Shown here: positions 47,160 through 55,615 of the stretch, in pieces
Layout: each line of letters opens with the position of its first letter
Numbering within the stretch: position 1 is the stretch's first letter
Origin: Stutzerimonas stutzeri
GTDB taxonomy: Bacteria; Pseudomonadota; Gammaproteobacteria; Pseudomonadales; Pseudomonadaceae
Direction of reading: 5' to 3'
Assembly: GCF_038561965.1 (NCBI RefSeq)
Contig: NZ_CP139348.1
Coordinates: forward strand, 1,674,001 to 1,738,000
DNA length: 64,000 bases
Program-made: the position numbers and the translations under genes
The notes under the pieces: model-generated
The model's input: the letters and a program-made list of their open reading frames with translations, nothing else
Databases searched by the model: none
Told to the model about the DNA's origin: nothing

Positions 47160-47920
47160 GTACCGCTTACACCGTCGTAATTCCCGCCCGCTATGCATCG
47201 ACCCGTCTTCCCGGCAAGCCGCTGCAGGATATTGCCGGCAAGCCAATGATCCAGCATGTCTGGGAGCAAGCCAGTAAGAGTGGCGCGCAGCGCGTCGTGG
47301 TCGCTACCGATGATGTGCGTATCGTCGAAGCCTGTGCGGCTTTTGGTGCCCAAGTTGTACTGACCCGTGCCGATCACAACTCCGGTACCGATCGGCTCGC
47401 CGAGGTGGCCGAGCAGCTCGGGCTGCCAAGCGACGCCATCGTGGTTAACGTACAGGGCGACGAGCCGCTGATTCCTCCGGCTGTGATCGATCAGGTTGCC
47501 GCGAATCTGGCTGCACATCCCGAAGCCGCCATCGCGACGCTCGCCGAGCCGCTGAAGGATGTGCAGACACTGTTCAATCCCAACGTGGTAAAGGTCCTCT
47601 CGGATATCAATGGTCTGGCACTGACGTTCAGCCGGGCACCACTGCCCTGGGCGCGCGATTCGTTTGCGGCTGATCGCAGCCAGTTGCCGGTCGGAGTGCC
47701 TTACCGTCGACATATCGGGATCTACGCGTATCGAGCCGGATTCCTCGCTAATTTCGTTTCCTGGGGCCCTTGCTGGCTTGAGGATGCGGAGTGCCTGGAG
47801 CAGCTGCGTGCGCTTTGGCACGGCCAGCGTATTCACGTCGCCGACGCGGCGGAGGCGCCGCCTGCCGGTGTCGATACGGAGGAAGACCTGGAGCGGGTTC
47901 GCCGTCTACTGGGTGGTTGA
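47156..47920 (+). CDS. kdsB: 3-deoxy-manno-octulosonate cytidylyltransferase
   Basis: CMP-Kdo synthetase of 254 residues that activates Kdo for attachment to lipid A. It starts MSTAYTVVIPARYASTRLPG with the nucleotide-binding motif PARYASTRLPGKPL, followed by VATDD, NVQGDEPLI and the family C-terminus PAGVDTEEDLERVRRLL. Full length. The start overlaps the preceding Trm112-like gene by four bases. Confidence 0.97.
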   Translation: MSTAYTVVIPARYASTRLPGKPLQDIAGKPMIQHVWEQASKSGAQRVVVATDDVRIVEACAAFGAQVVLTRADHNSGTDRLAEVAEQLGLPSDAIVVNVQGDEPLIPPAVIDQVAANLAAHPEAAIATLAEPLKDVQTLFNPNVVKVLSDINGLALTFSRAPLPWARDSFAADRSQLPVGVPYRRHIGIYAYRAGFLANFVSWGPCWLEDAECLEQLRALWHGQRIHVADAAEAPPAGVDTEEDLERVRRLLGG

Positions 47921-47921
47921 G

Positions 47922-48386
47922 ATGAAAGTTCTGTTCGTTTGCATGGGCAACATCTGCCGCTCACCTACCGCTGAGGGGGTGTTTCGTCAGCGCGTCGAGG
48001 AGGCCGGACTCAGCGAACGGATCGAGATCGATTCTGCCGGGACCGGTGACTGGCATGTTGGCAAAGCGCCGGACTTGCGTGCTTGCGAGGCGGCTAGCAA
48101 GCGTGGCTATCAGCTCACAGCGCTGCGTGCACGTCAGGTACAACCCAAGGATTTCGAGCGCTTCGATCTTATCCTGGCGATGGATCACGACAACCTTGCC
48201 CGGTTGCAGGCCCAGCGCCCAGCTGGGGGCCAGGCAGAGCTCGATCTGCTATTGCGTCGCTATGATCTGGGCTCGGACGTGGTGCCTGATCCGTACTATG
48301 GCGGCGCTGATGGTTTCGAGGAAGTCCTGGACCTCATTGAGAAAGCCAGTGACGCGCTGCTCGTCGAAATAAAGGGTCGATTGTGA
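47922..48386 (+). CDS. Low molecular weight protein-tyrosine phosphatase
   Basis: Cytoplasmic phosphatase of 154 residues. The active-site loop is VCMGNICRSPTAEGVF (CX5R) at the N-terminus, and the general acid lies in VPDPYYGG. The target is not known; family members act on bacterial tyrosine kinases or low molecular weight phosphates. It starts one base after the kdsB stop. A frame extension into kdsB is out-of-frame and rejected. Its stop overlaps murB (GTGA). Confidence 0.93.
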   Translation: MKVLFVCMGNICRSPTAEGVFRQRVEEAGLSERIEIDSAGTGDWHVGKAPDLRACEAASKRGYQLTALRARQVQPKDFERFDLILAMDHDNLARLQAQRPAGGQAELDLLLRRYDLGSDVVPDPYYGGADGFEEVLDLIEKASDALLVEIKGRL

Positions 48387-49402
48387 GCCTGACCATCGAA
48401 TTCAATCGCTCATTGAAGCCTTTCAACACATTTGCCGTCGATCAGCGCGCGCAGTATTTCGCGGCAGCACATGGCGATGCTGATGTGCGCGATGCGCTCG
48501 CCCGTGCAAAGGCGCTCGATGTGCCGCTGCTGGTAATTGGTGGCGGCAGCAATCTCCTGCTGACCCGTGATGTGCCGTCACTGGTTCTGCATATGGCCAG
48601 TCGTGGAAAGCGCATCGTTGAGGAAAGCGCCGAGCAGGTTCTGGTTGAGGCAGAGGCGGGGGAGCCGTGGCATCCGTTCGTGCTCTGGGCATTAGAGCAG
48701 GGCTTGGCTGGGCTGGAGAATCTCAGCCTGATACCGGGTACCGTTGGCGCTTCGCCAATTCAGAATATTGGCGCCTATGGTGTCGAAATCAAGGATGTTT
48801 TCTCTAGCCTAACAGCGCTGGATTGTCAGACGGGGTCGCTTCGCGAGTTTTCTCTCGAAGATTGTGCCTTCGGTTATCGCGACAGCCTGTTCAAGCAGCA
48901 GCCGGGTCGTTACCTGATCTTGCGTGTGCGCTTCGCGTTACGTCGTCAGGCGTCGCTGCATCTTGAATATGGGCCAATTCGCCAGCGCTTGGCGGAGCAG
49001 GGCATCGTCGCGCCGACGGCGAAAGATGTGAGTCGAGCGGTTTGTGCCATTCGCAGTGAAAAACTGCCAGACCCGCAGCAGCTCGGCAACGCCGGCAGCT
49101 TCTTCAAGAATCCCTTGGTCACGGCTGCCGTTGCTCAGGCGCTTCGCGATAATCATCCTGACCTTGTGGCCTATCCGCAGGGCTACGGTCAGGTGAAGCT
49201 GGCAGCGGGCTGGCTGATTGAAAAAGCTGGCTGGAAAGGGTTTCGTGAGGGCGACGCTGGCGTGCATCGACTGCAGGCGCTGGTGTTGGTGAACTATGGT
49301 CAGGCCAGTGGCGAGCAATTGCTGCAATTGGCACGGCGAATCCAGGCCGACGTGCTCGATCGATTTAATGTTGCGCTGGAAATCGAGCCGAACGTGATCT
49401 GA
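48383..49402 (+). CDS. murB: UDP-N-acetylenolpyruvoylglucosamine reductase
   Basis: FAD enzyme of 339 residues that reduces enolpyruvyl-UDP-GlcNAc with NADPH to UDP-MurNAc, the second step of the peptidoglycan pathway. FAD-binding motif is VIGGGSNLLLT, then SLIPGTVGASPIQNIGAYG, FGYRDSLFK, and the catalytic serine region LGNAGSFFKNP. Type I MurB. The start GTG overlaps the phosphatase stop. Last gene of the operon begun at lpxK or earlier. Confidence 0.97.
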   Translation: MSLTIEFNRSLKPFNTFAVDQRAQYFAAAHGDADVRDALARAKALDVPLLVIGGGSNLLLTRDVPSLVLHMASRGKRIVEESAEQVLVEAEAGEPWHPFVLWALEQGLAGLENLSLIPGTVGASPIQNIGAYGVEIKDVFSSLTALDCQTGSLREFSLEDCAFGYRDSLFKQQPGRYLILRVRFALRRQASLHLEYGPIRQRLAEQGIVAPTAKDVSRAVCAIRSEKLPDPQQLGNAGSFFKNPLVTAAVAQALRDNHPDLVAYPQGYGQVKLAAGWLIEKAGWKGFREGDAGVHRLQALVLVNYGQASGEQLLQLARRIQADVLDRFNVALEIEPNVI

Positions 49403-49598
49403 ACGGCGTTCCCAAGCATCTTTGCCGGATGCTCTGTTTGTAGCGCGCTCAGCTTACTGCCTGATCGGAAGGCCATCCCCGTAGGAGCACTTCCTGCGTC
49501 TCTAACCGGTACGGCCATAGCTAGTCTCGGTCGCCACCACCCTGCGCATCGGCAGTCGGGGTGCTGCCAGGCTTCGGTGAGGCTCCCCTCTGTGTTCC

Positions 49599-49864
49599 TC
49601 ATGATTTGCTCTGGCGGCACAGCTCTCGCGCGCACGGTTGTTTCAGTGCTGCCCAATTCCCTTCGGTCCCGCTGCCACAGGCAATGAGCTCACGCAGTTG
49701 CGTTAGATCCGTATCGTCAGCGTGGGGGCGTGTGAGTTGTCGCGGCTCGTCTGCAGTCGGTCCGGCTATGACTTACATCGAGTCTGGCAAGTACGGCGCG
49801 CAATCTGAATCGTTCCGGCGGAGAGACCGATTAGCCTGCCTGCGGCAACGCTTCTTTCGCTCAT
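49599..49864 (-). pseudogene. Possible frameshifted fragment, transposase-like start
   Basis: An ATG at 49864 with AGAGG upstream opens MSERSVAAGRLIGLSAGTIQ and stops at 49766. In another frame, from 49772, an open stretch ends with LTQLRELIACGSGTEGNW and KQPCARELCRQSKS. One indel near 49770 would join them to about 88 residues. The start segment resembles a transposase helix-turn-helix. I do not recognise the second part. Low confidence. Confidence 0.3.
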
Positions 49865-49935
49865 GAGTAAGCCTCTGCTGATGAACAGGGCAGGGCGTAA
49901 ACGGCGCGTCGACCAGCTGCGGGTTAGCCCTGACA

Positions 49936-50136
49936 CTAAATACACGACGGCCCTATATCGTCGAAGCGCCAGGTCAAATCATCGTTGCCCAGGTTCTTTT
50001 TCGTCGCGCCATCCTGGCGGAGCAGGCGGCGAATCGGCTGCTTGAGTGAGCCGTGCACCTTCTGTAAAGCATCGTTCGATAACCAGGTGAGGGCGCACTC
50101 AGTCAGGACGGGACAGTCATCGTGTAGGCCCGCTGG
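49936..50136 (-). pseudogene. Open fragment of 66 codons without a start
   Basis: The reading frame runs from an in-frame TAG to a TAG with no ATG or plausible GTG at its beginning. It encodes a coherent-looking peptide including ECALTWLSNDALQKVHGSL and RRLLRQDGATKKNLGNDDL. It could be a 3' fragment of a lost gene. Family not recognised. Confidence 0.3.
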
Positions 50137-50208
50137 CTACGCCTTCTTGCTGCGTCCATCGCATCCTCCTCAAAAACGGATCAGGTAAACCCTATTCAGG
50201 AGGGAACA
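50103..50208 (-). mobile_element. Terminal remnant of an IS3-family insertion sequence
   Basis: On the minus strand the sequence begins with an IS-end-like TGTTCCCTCCTGAATAGGGT at 50208, followed by GAGGAGG and an ATG at 50159 opening MDAARRRSQRAYTM. That is the usual start of an IS3-family orfA (pattern RRSQRxYTxxFK). The frame stops after 18 codons, so only one end is left. The matching other end was not found in the adjoining 800 bases. Confidence 0.55.
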
Positions 50209-50215
50209 GGCAGAC

Positions 50216-50246
50216 AAAAAAAGGGATGCCGAAGCATCCCTTTTTT
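50216..50246. terminator. Bidirectional terminator after rne
   Basis: AAAAAAGGGATGC-CGAA-GCATCCCTTTTTT forms a 13-base stem with a CGAA loop, 15 bases beyond the rne stop. Its A- and T-runs allow termination from either side. Confidence 0.85.
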
Positions 50247-50260
50247 CGCGCCAGTGGTGA

Positions 50261-53200
50261 TTAGCCTTGCGGCTTCTCACGGTTATCTGGCTCGTCGCCT
50301 ACAACAGCGTTTTCCGATTCTTCGGGGGCAGGTTGAGGCGCCTCCTCGGTTACCGGTGCATCTGGCTTCGGCTCGACCACTTCCGTTGCTGGCTCTTGCG
50401 CCTGCTGAGCGGGTTCGGCAGTCGAACTGACCGATTGCTCTTCGGTTGCGGGTTCTACCGCAGCACGCACGGGCTCTTCCACTTGCTCCGGCTGGGCAGC
50501 GGTAACTTCCGGCTGCGCCACGGCTTGCGCCTGCGTTTCTACGACCGGTTCACTGGCAACGATCTCTGGACTGGCCAGCGGCTGCTCGGCTGCGGCCTTG
50601 GCTTCGGCTTCTGCCGCTTCCTTGGCCAGACGCTCGGCTTCGCGCTGACGGCGACGGACTTCGCGAGGATCGTTAGGGGCCCGACCGTTAGGTGTCAGTG
50701 CAGGCGCGGCAGCCGGTGCCGTTTCGGCTTTCTCGGCAACCGGCTCGGGCGCTGGTTGCGGAGTCACATCGGCCTGGACAACCTGCGGTGCCTCGCTGGG
50801 TGCAAGTTCGGTCGGTTGTGCCGGGGTCTCGATTGCTGCCTCGACCACTGCAGGCTCTTCGACAACCGTACGCTCGTCAGCATCCTGCGCAGCCGGGGGC
50901 TGTTCGACGATGGTTGCAACGCCTTCGCTGCTGGTCTGGATCACCGCATCATCAGCGAGCTTCGCCTGCGGAGCTGCTTCGGTGTCGGCGGTATTTGCGG
51001 CCAGGGCGGCTGCGGTTGCTGCAACAGCGATCTCCTCTGTCTTAACCGGGGCGTTGCTCTCGTCGACTTCATCGATCTCGTTGCCATTGGCATCGCGTTG
51101 GCGCTCGCGGCGGTTGCTGCGACGGCGCTGGCCGCGAGAGCGACGGCGTGGACGCTCGCCATCGTTGCCTTCGGTACCCTCGTTGGCGTCCTGAGCATCT
51201 TCGGCGTCGTCCGCGTCTTCAGCTTGTTGCAGCAGCTCGTCGGCGGCTACTACGGCTTGCTGTTCGGCACGCGGCTTGCGCTCTTCGCGCGGTGCGCGGG
51301 GCTGCCGCTCAACCTGCTCTTCTTCTGCAACTACCGGAGCTTCGTCGATCGGCGCGCGCAGTTCACGTTTGCGCTCCTCGCGCGGCTTGCGCTCCTCACG
51401 TGGAGCTCGCTCGCGGCGTGGCTGGGCTTCGGTGACTTCGGCCTGCTCGCGTGGCTTGCGCTCCTCGCGTGGCGGACGCGGCTGACGCTCTTCGCGTGGC
51501 TGGCGGTCCTCTCGTGGCTGACGCTCTTCGCGCGGTTGGCGCTCCTCGCGAGGCTGACGTTCTTCACGCGGCTTGCGCTCTTCGTCACGGCCACCGCGCG
51601 AATCGCGGCGGCGGTTCTGCTGACGGCCACTGCGGCGCTCGTCGTTGCGCTGTGGCCGCTCAGATGCGGGTTTTTTCTCTACTTCGGCAGTGGCTTGCGG
51701 CTCTTTCGTATCACCTGCGAACAGACCGACCAGGGATTTGATCAAGCCTTTGAACAGGCTCGGCTCCGGTGCCGGCGCGGCGGCAACTGGCGCCTCAACT
51801 GGCGCTGCCGCTGTAGCAGCCGGTACGGCACGCTGCGGCGCCGTCTTGACTGCCGCTTCCTGACGAACCAGGGTGCGCGTGGAGCTGACCGGCTGAGCTT
51901 CTTCAGCTTCGGTCGGACTCATCTCGTAGCTCGCTTGGCCGGCCAGAATCTCAGGGCTGTCGTCGCGTAGGCGCTGAACTTCGAAATGCGGCGTTTCCAG
52001 ATGGTCGTCCGGCAGGATGAAGATACGGGCGCGGGTACGCAGTTCGATCTTGGTGATCGCGTTACGTTTCTCGTTCAGCAGGAATGCGGCGACCTGGAAC
52101 GGCACACGAGCGCGAACCTCGGCCGTGCGATCCTTCAGGGCTTCTTCTTCGATCAGGCGCAGAATTGCCAGCGACAGGGACTCCACGTCGCGGATGATGC
52201 CCTGGCCATTACAGCGTGGGCAGACGATGCCGCTCGTCTCGCCGAGGGATGGGCGCAGACGCTGACGGGACATTTCCAGCAGGCCGAAGCGCGAGATGCG
52301 ACCAACCTGAATGCGTGCGCGGTCAGCTTCCAGCGCTTCGCGCATTTTTTCTTCGACGGCACGTTGGTTCTTCGCCGGCGTCATGTCGATGAAATCGATG
52401 ACGATCAGGCCGCCGATGTCGCGCAGGCGCAGTTGGCGCGCGATTTCTTCCGCGGCTTCCAGGTTGGTCTGCAGTGCGGTTTCTTCGATGTCGCCGCCTT
52501 TAGTGGCGCGAGCCGAGTTGATGTCGATGGAGACCAGTGCTTCGGTCGGATCGATGACGATCGAGCCGCCGGAAGGGAGCTTCACTTCGCGCTGGAAGGC
52601 CGTCTCGATCTGACTCTCGATCTGGAAACGATTGAACAGCGGTACGGAATCTTCATACAGCTTGATCTTGCTGGCGTACTGCGGCATGACCTGCTGAATG
52701 AAGCTCAGTGCTTCGTCTTGGGCCTCGACGCTATCGATCAGTACTTCGCCGATGTCCTGACGCAGATAGTCGCGGATGGCGCGAATGATGACATTGGATT
52801 CCTGATAGATCAGGAACGGTGCGGCGCGATCCTTGGATGCATCCTTTACTGCGGTCCAGAGCTGCAACAGGTAGTCGAGGTCGCACTGCAGTTCTTCGCT
52901 GGAGCGCCCCAGGCCGGCGGTACGGACGATCAGGCCCATGTCGGCGGGAATATCGAGCCCGTTCAGGGCTTCGCGCAGCTCGTTGCGCTCTTCACCTTCG
53001 ATGCGGCGGGAGATGCCACCGGCACGCGGGTTGTTGGGCATCAATACCAGATAACGGCCAGCGAGGCTGATGAAGGTGGTCAGTGCGGCTCCCTTGTTGC
53101 CGCGCTCTTCTTTTTCGACCTGAACGATGACTTCCTGGCCTTCGCGCAGGACGTCTTTGATGTTCACGCGGCCTTCAGGCGACTTGCTGAAGTACTCGCG

Positions 53201-53422
53201 AGAGATTTCCTTGAGGGGGAGGAAGCCGTGGCGCTCGGCGCCGAAGTCGACGAAGGCGGCTTCGAGGCTAGGCTCTACGCGGGTGATCTTACCTTTGTAG
53301 ATGTTGGCTTTCTTCTGTTCGCGGGCACCCGATTCGATGTCCAGATCGAACAGACGTTGGCCGTCGACCAGTGCGACACGCAACTCTTCAGGCTGAGTTG
53401 CGTTAATTAGCATTCTTTTCAT
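50261..53422 (-). CDS. rne: Ribonuclease E
   Basis: Endoribonuclease and degradosome scaffold, 1053 residues. The catalytic half has an S1 domain (ANIYKGKITRVEPSLEAAFV), the 5'-sensor region, catalytic aspartates about D300 (SIDINSAR) and D343 (VIDFIDMTP), and the zinc-link CPRCNGQG. From about residue 520 the protein is low-complexity: basic Arg/Glu repeats, then Ala/Pro/Glu-rich sequence with the conserved patch NDPREVRRRQREAERL. The start MKRMLINATQPEELRVALVD at 53422 fits the family; the frame is open 15 codons further. It is divergent from rluC across 560 bases. Confidence 0.97.
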   Translation of the reverse strand: MKRMLINATQPEELRVALVDGQRLFDLDIESGAREQKKANIYKGKITRVEPSLEAAFVDFGAERHGFLPLKEISREYFSKSPEGRVNIKDVLREGQEVIVQVEKEERGNKGAALTTFISLAGRYLVLMPNNPRAGGISRRIEGEERNELREALNGLDIPADMGLIVRTAGLGRSSEELQCDLDYLLQLWTAVKDASKDRAAPFLIYQESNVIIRAIRDYLRQDIGEVLIDSVEAQDEALSFIQQVMPQYASKIKLYEDSVPLFNRFQIESQIETAFQREVKLPSGGSIVIDPTEALVSIDINSARATKGGDIEETALQTNLEAAEEIARQLRLRDIGGLIVIDFIDMTPAKNQRAVEEKMREALEADRARIQVGRISRFGLLEMSRQRLRPSLGETSGIVCPRCNGQGIIRDVESLSLAILRLIEEEALKDRTAEVRARVPFQVAAFLLNEKRNAITKIELRTRARIFILPDDHLETPHFEVQRLRDDSPEILAGQASYEMSPTEAEEAQPVSSTRTLVRQEAAVKTAPQRAVPAATAAAPVEAPVAAAPAPEPSLFKGLIKSLVGLFAGDTKEPQATAEVEKKPASERPQRNDERRSGRQQNRRRDSRGGRDEERKPREERQPREERQPREERQPREDRQPREERQPRPPREERKPREQAEVTEAQPRRERAPREERKPREERKRELRAPIDEAPVVAEEEQVERQPRAPREERKPRAEQQAVVAADELLQQAEDADDAEDAQDANEGTEGNDGERPRRRSRGQRRRSNRRERQRDANGNEIDEVDESNAPVKTEEIAVAATAAALAANTADTEAAPQAKLADDAVIQTSSEGVATIVEQPPAAQDADERTVVEEPAVVEAAIETPAQPTELAPSEAPQVVQADVTPQPAPEPVAEKAETAPAAAPALTPNGRAPNDPREVRRRQREAERLAKEAAEAEAKAAAEQPLASPEIVASEPVVETQAQAVAQPEVTAAQPEQVEEPVRAAVEPATEEQSVSSTAEPAQQAQEPATEVVEPKPDAPVTEEAPQPAPEESENAVVGDEPDNREKPQG
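51445..51600 (-). repeat. 21-base tandem repeats in the rne scaffold region
   Basis: Several degenerate 21-base units encode the heptad-like EERQPRE repeated about six times (variants EDRQPRE, EERKPRE). This is an arginine-rich, probably RNA-binding, disordered segment. Copy number in such stretches is prone to change. Confidence 0.8.
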
Positions 53423-53982
53423 GTAGTACCGTCGGTTTCCGTGGCATCCGGAAACGGCGTTCGGCACACACGACTCTCGCGGTCGGTGTCAGGTGAGTCA
53501 GGAATGGTTGTAAGGCACTCCAGTGTCCAGCGATGTGCGGCCAGATGGGGCCGGCGTCGCGACGACGTCTCCTGCTTACTGTCGGAACAGAAGCAATGGT
53601 TCGGGAGGAGGAATCAGGCATCGGTAGCGGACGGAATGAAGCGTCTGTGAAAGCCTTTTGCTACGCAATCCGATGCTGTGCATCTCCACCCAACACGCAT
53701 ACTTTGAAAATCGGGTGCCGCTCGCAGAATCCAGGGAGCGGGTTGTCGATTATCGCGATTCCCCAAAGGGGGCACGCATCATGTCTTCAAGGCTTGTTTC
53801 GCAACTTCACCGCTACTTGAGGGAAGCTCCGTCGGACGGCCTCACGTCCTAGAACATTTTTTTGCCGGCCCAGGTTGGCGATATCGCTGGCATCCCAAGG
53901 CCTGTCCGCTTTTGGCGGCGTTCGCGACTATAACAGCAATGTTTAAGTGCTTCAAATCCATGAAAATTGATATGATGCCGCG
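53423..53982. promoter_or_regulatory. 560-base divergent rne/rluC control region
   Basis: No gene is supported here; frames such as the 95-codon one at 53533 have no homologous look. In gammaproteobacteria the long 5' leader of rne is a target of RNase E autoregulation, so most of this space is probably the rne leader (inference). The rluC promoter lies at its right end. Confidence 0.5.
53968..53976 (+). promoter_or_regulatory. Extended -10 promoter of rluC
   Basis: TGATATGAT is an extended -10 (TGN then TATGAT), and no good -35 lies upstream. The expected start of transcription falls about seven bases after it, that is, at or within a base or two of the rluC ATG at 53983. No Shine-Dalgarno sequence precedes that ATG. 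Confidence 0.5.
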
Positions 53983-54936
53983 ATGACCAATACCCCCTCC
54001 CAGACCTCAGGTGTGCAAATACTCGAGGTCGCGCCGGAACTTGCCGGCCAGCGCATCGACAACTTTCTTCGCAACCAGCTCAAAGGCGTGCCCAAGACCC
54101 TGATTTACCGCATCTTGCGTAAGGGCGAGGTGCGGGTGAACAAGGGGCGGATCAAGCCTGAGTACAAGCTGCAGGCTGGCGACTTGGTGCGCGTGCCTCC
54201 GCTGCGGCTGGCTGAACGCGATGAGCCGGAGCCGCTGGCTCAAGGGCTGCTCGAAAGACTGGAAAAAGCCATCGTTCATGAGGACAAGGTGCTCATCGTG
54301 CTGAACAAGCCTGCCGGTATAGCGGTGCATGGCGGTAGCGGGCTCAGCTATGGCGTAATCGAAGCGCTGCGCCAGTTGCGCCCAGATGCCAAGGAGCTTG
54401 AGTTGGTGCATCGCCTGGATCGGGATACTTCAGGACTGCTGATGATCGCCAAGAAGCGCAGCATGTTGCGCCACCTGCATCAAGCGCTTCGTGGTGACGG
54501 CGTCGACAAGCGTTATATGGCGCTGGTGCGCGGTCGATGGGAAACGTCCAAAAAACAGGTCAACGCGCCGCTGCTAAAGAATACGCTGCGCTCCGGTGAG
54601 CGGATGGTCGAGGTGACCGAGGGCGGCAAAGAGGCGCTGACGCTGTTTCGCGTGCTTCGTCGATTCGGTGAGTTCGCAACCCTGGTTGAGGCAAAGCCGG
54701 TGACCGGACGCACCCATCAGATTCGTGTTCATGCACGTCACGCTGGACACAGCATTGCTGGGGACAGCAAGTACGGTGACGAAGAGTTCACGCGCGAGAT
54801 TCGCGAGCTTGGCGGCAAGCGTTTGTTCCTCCATGCCTACGCGTTGAAGGTTCCGCTACCCGACGGTGGCGAGTTGTCGCTAGAGGCGCCAGTCGATGAA
54901 GTATGGGCGCGAACGCTGGAGCGTCTCGGTGAGTAA
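53983..54936 (+). CDS. rluC: 23S rRNA pseudouridine(955/2504/2580) synthase RluC
   Basis: RNA-modifying enzyme of 317 residues. An N-terminal S4 domain (QRIDNFLRNQLKGVPKTL; GEVRVNKGRIKPEYKL) precedes the RluA-type catalytic domain with the active aspartate in HRLDRDTSGLLMIAKK. Other motifs are LNKPAGIAVHGG and GRTHQIRVHARH. The start MTNTPSQTSG fits the family, although the upstream has no ribosome site. It overlaps the next gene by eight bases. Confidence 0.95.
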   Translation: MTNTPSQTSGVQILEVAPELAGQRIDNFLRNQLKGVPKTLIYRILRKGEVRVNKGRIKPEYKLQAGDLVRVPPLRLAERDEPEPLAQGLLERLEKAIVHEDKVLIVLNKPAGIAVHGGSGLSYGVIEALRQLRPDAKELELVHRLDRDTSGLLMIAKKRSMLRHLHQALRGDGVDKRYMALVRGRWETSKKQVNAPLLKNTLRSGERMVEVTEGGKEALTLFRVLRRFGEFATLVEAKPVTGRTHQIRVHARHAGHSIAGDSKYGDEEFTREIRELGGKRLFLHAYALKVPLPDGGELSLEAPVDEVWARTLERLGE

Positions 54937-55615
54937 CTATCAGGTCCTTATATTCGACTGGGATGGCACGCTGGTTGACTCGATTGGTCGCATCGTCGAG
55001 TCGATACATGTTGCTGCTCGTAATTGTGGCTTGCCGCAAATCGATGACGGCCTGGTCAAGGGCATTATCGGGTTGGCGTTGCCCGAGGCGATCGCCGTGC
55101 TGTACCCGGACCAGGCCACTATCGGGCTGATCGAGGATTTCCGTCATTGCTACAGCGAGCATTATCTTGCGTTGGAGACCGAGCCTTCAGCCCTTTATCC
55201 GGGCGTAGCTGAAGCGCTGTCAGAGTTTCGCGATGCTGGGTATCTGCTTGCGGTTGCGACTGGCAAAGGGCGGCGAGGCCTAGATCGCGTTTTGGCCGGG
55301 CAGGGTTGGGAAGATTTCTTTGATATCACGCGCTGCGCGGATGAGACGGCAAGCAAGCCAGATCCCCGAATGGTTCAAGAGATTCTCGCTCATTGCGGTG
55401 CTCGTCCGGAGCAGGCTTTGATGGTTGGCGATTCGGTATTCGACCTGCAAATGGCACGTCGTGCGGGAGTGGATAGTGTGGCTGTCTCCTATGGGGCGCA
55501 GCCGCTGCATATCCTGCAGCGCTATGAACCCCGCGCTGCGATTAATCATTTTTCGGAGCTTCGCAGTTGGTTGCGCTCCGTTGCTGGTACTGAGGTGAAT
55601 GTAAATGTCGGATGA
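54929..55615 (+). CDS. HAD-superfamily hydrolase (phosphoglycolate-phosphatase-like)
   Basis: Cytoplasmic phosphatase of 228 residues. Motif I is IFDWDGTLVDS with the two catalytic Asp residues. Motif II lies in VATGKGRRG, and motif III/IV in KPDPRMVQEIL and MVGDSVFDLQMARRAG. The substrate is unknown. The GTG start (VSNYQVLIFDWDG) overlaps the rluC stop by eight bases. It is followed by an overlapping S49 peptidase gene. Confidence 0.9.
   Translation: MSNYQVLIFDWDGTLVDSIGRIVESIHVAARNCGLPQIDDGLVKGIIGLALPEAIAVLYPDQATIGLIEDFRHCYSEHYLALETEPSALYPGVAEALSEFRDAGYLLAVATGKGRRGLDRVLAGQGWEDFFDITRCADETASKPDPRMVQEILAHCGARPEQALMVGDSVFDLQMARRAGVDSVAVSYGAQPLHILQRYEPRAAINHFSELRSWLRSVAGTEVNVNVG

Larger units (their letters stand above)
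49403..50215. other. About 800 bases without an intact gene; decayed mobile-element sequence
   Basis: Between murB and the rne terminator no frame of convincing length or family match exists. Three minus-strand pieces look like remains of genes: the start of an IS3-type orfA (50103-50159), an open stretch of 66 codons without a start (49936-50136, with NDDLTWRFDDIGPS), and a split frame (49599-49864) whose start MSERSVAAGRLIGLSAGTIQ resembles a transposase helix-turn-helix. Frames also exist on the plus strand but are no better. Confidence 0.55.

Noticed and set aside
49561..49866. Plus-strand frame of 101 codons in the murB-rne spacer
   Set aside because: It has no ribosome site and no family resemblance; Ser/Arg/Cys-rich composition suggests a random frame over decayed sequence.
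50267..51970. Plus-strand open frame of 567 codons opposite the 3' half of rne
   Set aside because: The Leu/Arg/Ala-rich protein mirrors the repetitive Arg/Glu codons of the RNase E scaffold on the other strand.
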